Below are positions 5,496 through 6,497 of a stretch of 6,497 nt of DNA, piece by piece. How positions within the stretch are numbered: the stretch's first letter is position 1; the number at the start of each line of letters is the position of its first letter. The notes beneath the pieces were generated by a model. It was not told the origin of the DNA. It saw only the letters and a list, made by a program, of their open reading frames with translations, and did no database searches. The stretch comes from Desulfosporosinus sp. UBA5188 (GTDB lineage: Bacteria > Bacillota > Desulfitobacteriia > Desulfitobacteriales > Desulfitobacteriaceae): assembly GCA_002413075.1 (NCBI GenBank), contig DHWG01000197.1:1-6497 (forward strand). The letters run 5' to 3'. Position numbers and translations under genes: made by a program.

Positions 5496-5930
5496 ATGGG
5501 TAAAATAATTGCTGTTTGCACAAGTCAGAAAAAAGGAATGAAGAAAAAGAATGTGGGCGAGGCAATTCTGAAAGTCGGTTTTGGTCTTGAAGGCGATGCG
5601 CACGGTGGAGATTGGCATCGAATGGTCAGCTTGCTGGGGGTAGAAAGTATTAAAAAGATGACAGACAAAGGGGTGGATGTAGGACCCGGGGACTTTGCAG
5701 AGAACTTGACCACCGAAGGACTAGAACTATTCACACTTCCTATTGGAACAAAACTAAAGATCGGGGAAACCAGTATCGGAGAAGTCACACAAATCGGTAA
5801 AGAATGCCATACAAAATGTCAAATCTTCAAACAACTTGGAGAGTGTGTCATGCCGAAAGAAGGAATCTTTATTCGGTTGTTGGAAGGCGGAGTGGTTCGT
5901 TCCGGGGACAGCATTGAGGTGATGGCTTAA
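5496..5930 (+). CDS. MOSC-domain protein (molybdenum cofactor accessory)
   Basis: MOSC domains occur at the C-terminus of Moco sulfurases and in stand-alone proteins. They are thought to bind sulfur or cofactor, but the exact role of short clostridial members is not settled. This one has 144 residues and consists of the domain alone. Recognisable segments are GFGLEGDAHGG (28-38), WHRMVSLL (40-47), GPGDFAENLTTEGL (63-76), IGTKLKIG (83-90), the cysteine motif GKECHTKC (101-108, with conserved Cys104) and MPKEGIFIRLLEGG (119-132). The ribosome site AGAGGGG (5482-5488) is well spaced from ATG 5496. Its stop TAA shares one base with the ATG of mogA. In some clostridia, as I recall, MOSC and MogA are fused in one chain, so a joint role in cofactor handling is likely here too. 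Confidence 0.92.
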   Translation: MGKIIAVCTSQKKGMKKKNVGEAILKVGFGLEGDAHGGDWHRMVSLLGVESIKKMTDKGVDVGPGDFAENLTTEGLELFTLPIGTKLKIGETSIGEVTQIGKECHTKCQIFKQLGECVMPKEGIFIRLLEGGVVRSGDSIEVMA

Positions 5931-6427
5931 TGATTCGAGTAGGGGTCATCACGGCTAGTGACAAAGGGTCACGTGGAGAACGGGAAGATCTCTCTGGTCC
6001 AACGCTTATTAAGCTTGTTCAAGACATTGGCGGGGAAGTCGTTGAGCATGTGGTTCTCCCGGACGAGCAAACGCTCCTTGCTGAAAAAATGCTCCAATGG
6101 ACGGACGAACTTGGCCTGGATTTAATTTTAACGACGGGCGGAACGGGTTTCTCAATGCGTGACGTTATGCCGGAGGCCACCTTATCCGTTGCAGACCGAT
6201 TGGTGCCCGGCATTGCTGAAGTGATGCGGATGGAAAGCTTAAAAGTGACGAATAAGGCGATGCTCAGTAGAGCCGTCGCAGTGCTTCGTAAACAAACCCT
6301 GATTATCAACATGCCGGGTAGTCCTAAGGCAGTCCGCGAATGCTTTGCAGCCATTGCCCCAGCCCTTCCACATGGGCTTCAAATCCTTAAAGGGGAAGCT
6401 AGTGAGTGCGCCACAACTGTCAAATAG
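5930..6427 (+). CDS. mogA: Molybdopterin adenylyltransferase (MogA/MoaB family)
   Basis: This family adenylylates molybdopterin with ATP, activating it for molybdenum insertion by MoeA. The 165-residue protein shows the family in order: SDKGSRGEREDLSG (10-23), the phosphate loop TTGGTG (68-73) followed by FSMRDVMPEAT (74-84, where many relatives have prolines in place of the two methionines), MLSRA (111-115), NMPGSPKAVRE (127-137) and LPHGL (146-150). It is complete. The MogA and MoaB names are used loosely for such Firmicute proteins, and I use mogA for the activity. The start ATG overlaps the MOSC stop (TAATG), so translation is coupled. It is the last gene of the moaA operon and is closely followed by a terminator. 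Confidence 0.93.
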   Translation: MIRVGVITASDKGSRGEREDLSGPTLIKLVQDIGGEVVEHVVLPDEQTLLAEKMLQWTDELGLDLILTTGGTGFSMRDVMPEATLSVADRLVPGIAEVMRMESLKVTNKAMLSRAVAVLRKQTLIINMPGSPKAVRECFAAIAPALPHGLQILKGEASECATTVK

Positions 6428-6440
6428 CAGTCCATAATCC

Positions 6441-6478
6441 AAAGGAGGTTGGTAGATTTATCTGCCAACCTCCTTTTT
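6441..6478 (+). terminator. Strong intrinsic terminator of the moaA-mogA operon
   Basis: AAAGGAGGTTGG (6441-6452) pairs perfectly with CCAACCTCCTTT (6465-6476). A T-G wobble and AGA/TCT pairs extend the stem to 16 pairs around a TTTA loop. Ts run from 6474 to 6478. It begins 13 bases after the mogA stop. Confidence 0.92.
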
Positions 6479-6483
6479 CTAAG

Positions 6484-6497
6484 GCACTCTATAGTGC
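6484..6497. repeat. Short inverted repeat at the window edge
   Basis: GCACT (6484-6488) and AGTGC (6493-6497) are inverted around CTAT. The right arm ends at the last base, so the full extent and role (second hairpin, operator or chance) cannot be judged. Confidence 0.3.

Noticed and set aside
5478..5498. moaC and MOSC are in the same frame, separated by one TGA and five codons, suggesting a Sec or read-through fusion
   Set aside because: MoaC ends at its normal length and motif, MOSC has its own good ribosome site and ATG, and I see no SECIS-like hairpin after this TGA. It is an ordinary stop.
6465..6481. Resemblance of ACCTCCTTT in the terminator arm to the 3' end of 16S rRNA
   Set aside because: It is the complement of AAAGGAGG in a perfect terminator stem. 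No other rRNA sequence is present, so the likeness is chance.

Overview
The window looks like chromosomal DNA of an anaerobic, low-to-mid GC Firmicute. A relative of Desulfosporosinus or Desulfitobacterium (Clostridia, Peptococcaceae) fits best. This rests on strong GGAGG-type ribosome binding sites, the style of the orphan-type sensor kinase, a clostridial-type split between MOSC and MogA proteins, and a UGA-recoded redoxin. The genus is an inference from gene style, not a database match.

Layout. Positions 1-1867 hold the 3' part of a membrane PAS sensor histidine kinase (its N-terminus lies outside the window). It is followed after one base by a small, tryptophan-rich secreted protein of unknown function and a weak hairpin/T-tract terminator. 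Positions 1868-2051 are a leader with a plausible promoter. Positions 2052-2288 hold a gene that ordinary gene finding breaks: a 78-residue glutaredoxin-like protein whose active site is U-P-H-C. Here the first redox cysteine is an in-frame TGA, read as selenocysteine and followed at the right distance by a bacterial SECIS-like hairpin. It runs into mobA (to 2901). fdhD lies on the opposite strand (2891-3676) and overlaps mobA tail to tail. Positions 3677-4038 are a divergent control region holding candidate promoters for fdhD and moaA, several palindromes, a structured RNA best read as a molybdenum cofactor (Moco) riboswitch, and an intrinsic terminator. After it comes the tight operon moaA-moaC-MOSC-mogA (4039-6427), closed by a strong terminator at 6441-6478.

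How it fits together. MoaA and MoaC make cyclic pyranopterin monophosphate from GTP. MogA adenylylates molybdopterin before molybdenum insertion. MobA adds GMP to form the MGD cofactor. FdhD delivers sulfur to the bis-MGD cofactor of formate dehydrogenase. The MOSC protein is probably a sulfur or cofactor handling accessory. Moco synthase subunits (MoaD/MoaE), MoeA and molybdate transport are not in the window. Formate dehydrogenases of such anaerobes are often selenoproteins, so a Sec-containing redoxin directly upstream of mobA and fdhD makes biological sense. The selenoprotein and the riboswitch-terminator leader are the two points most worth following up.
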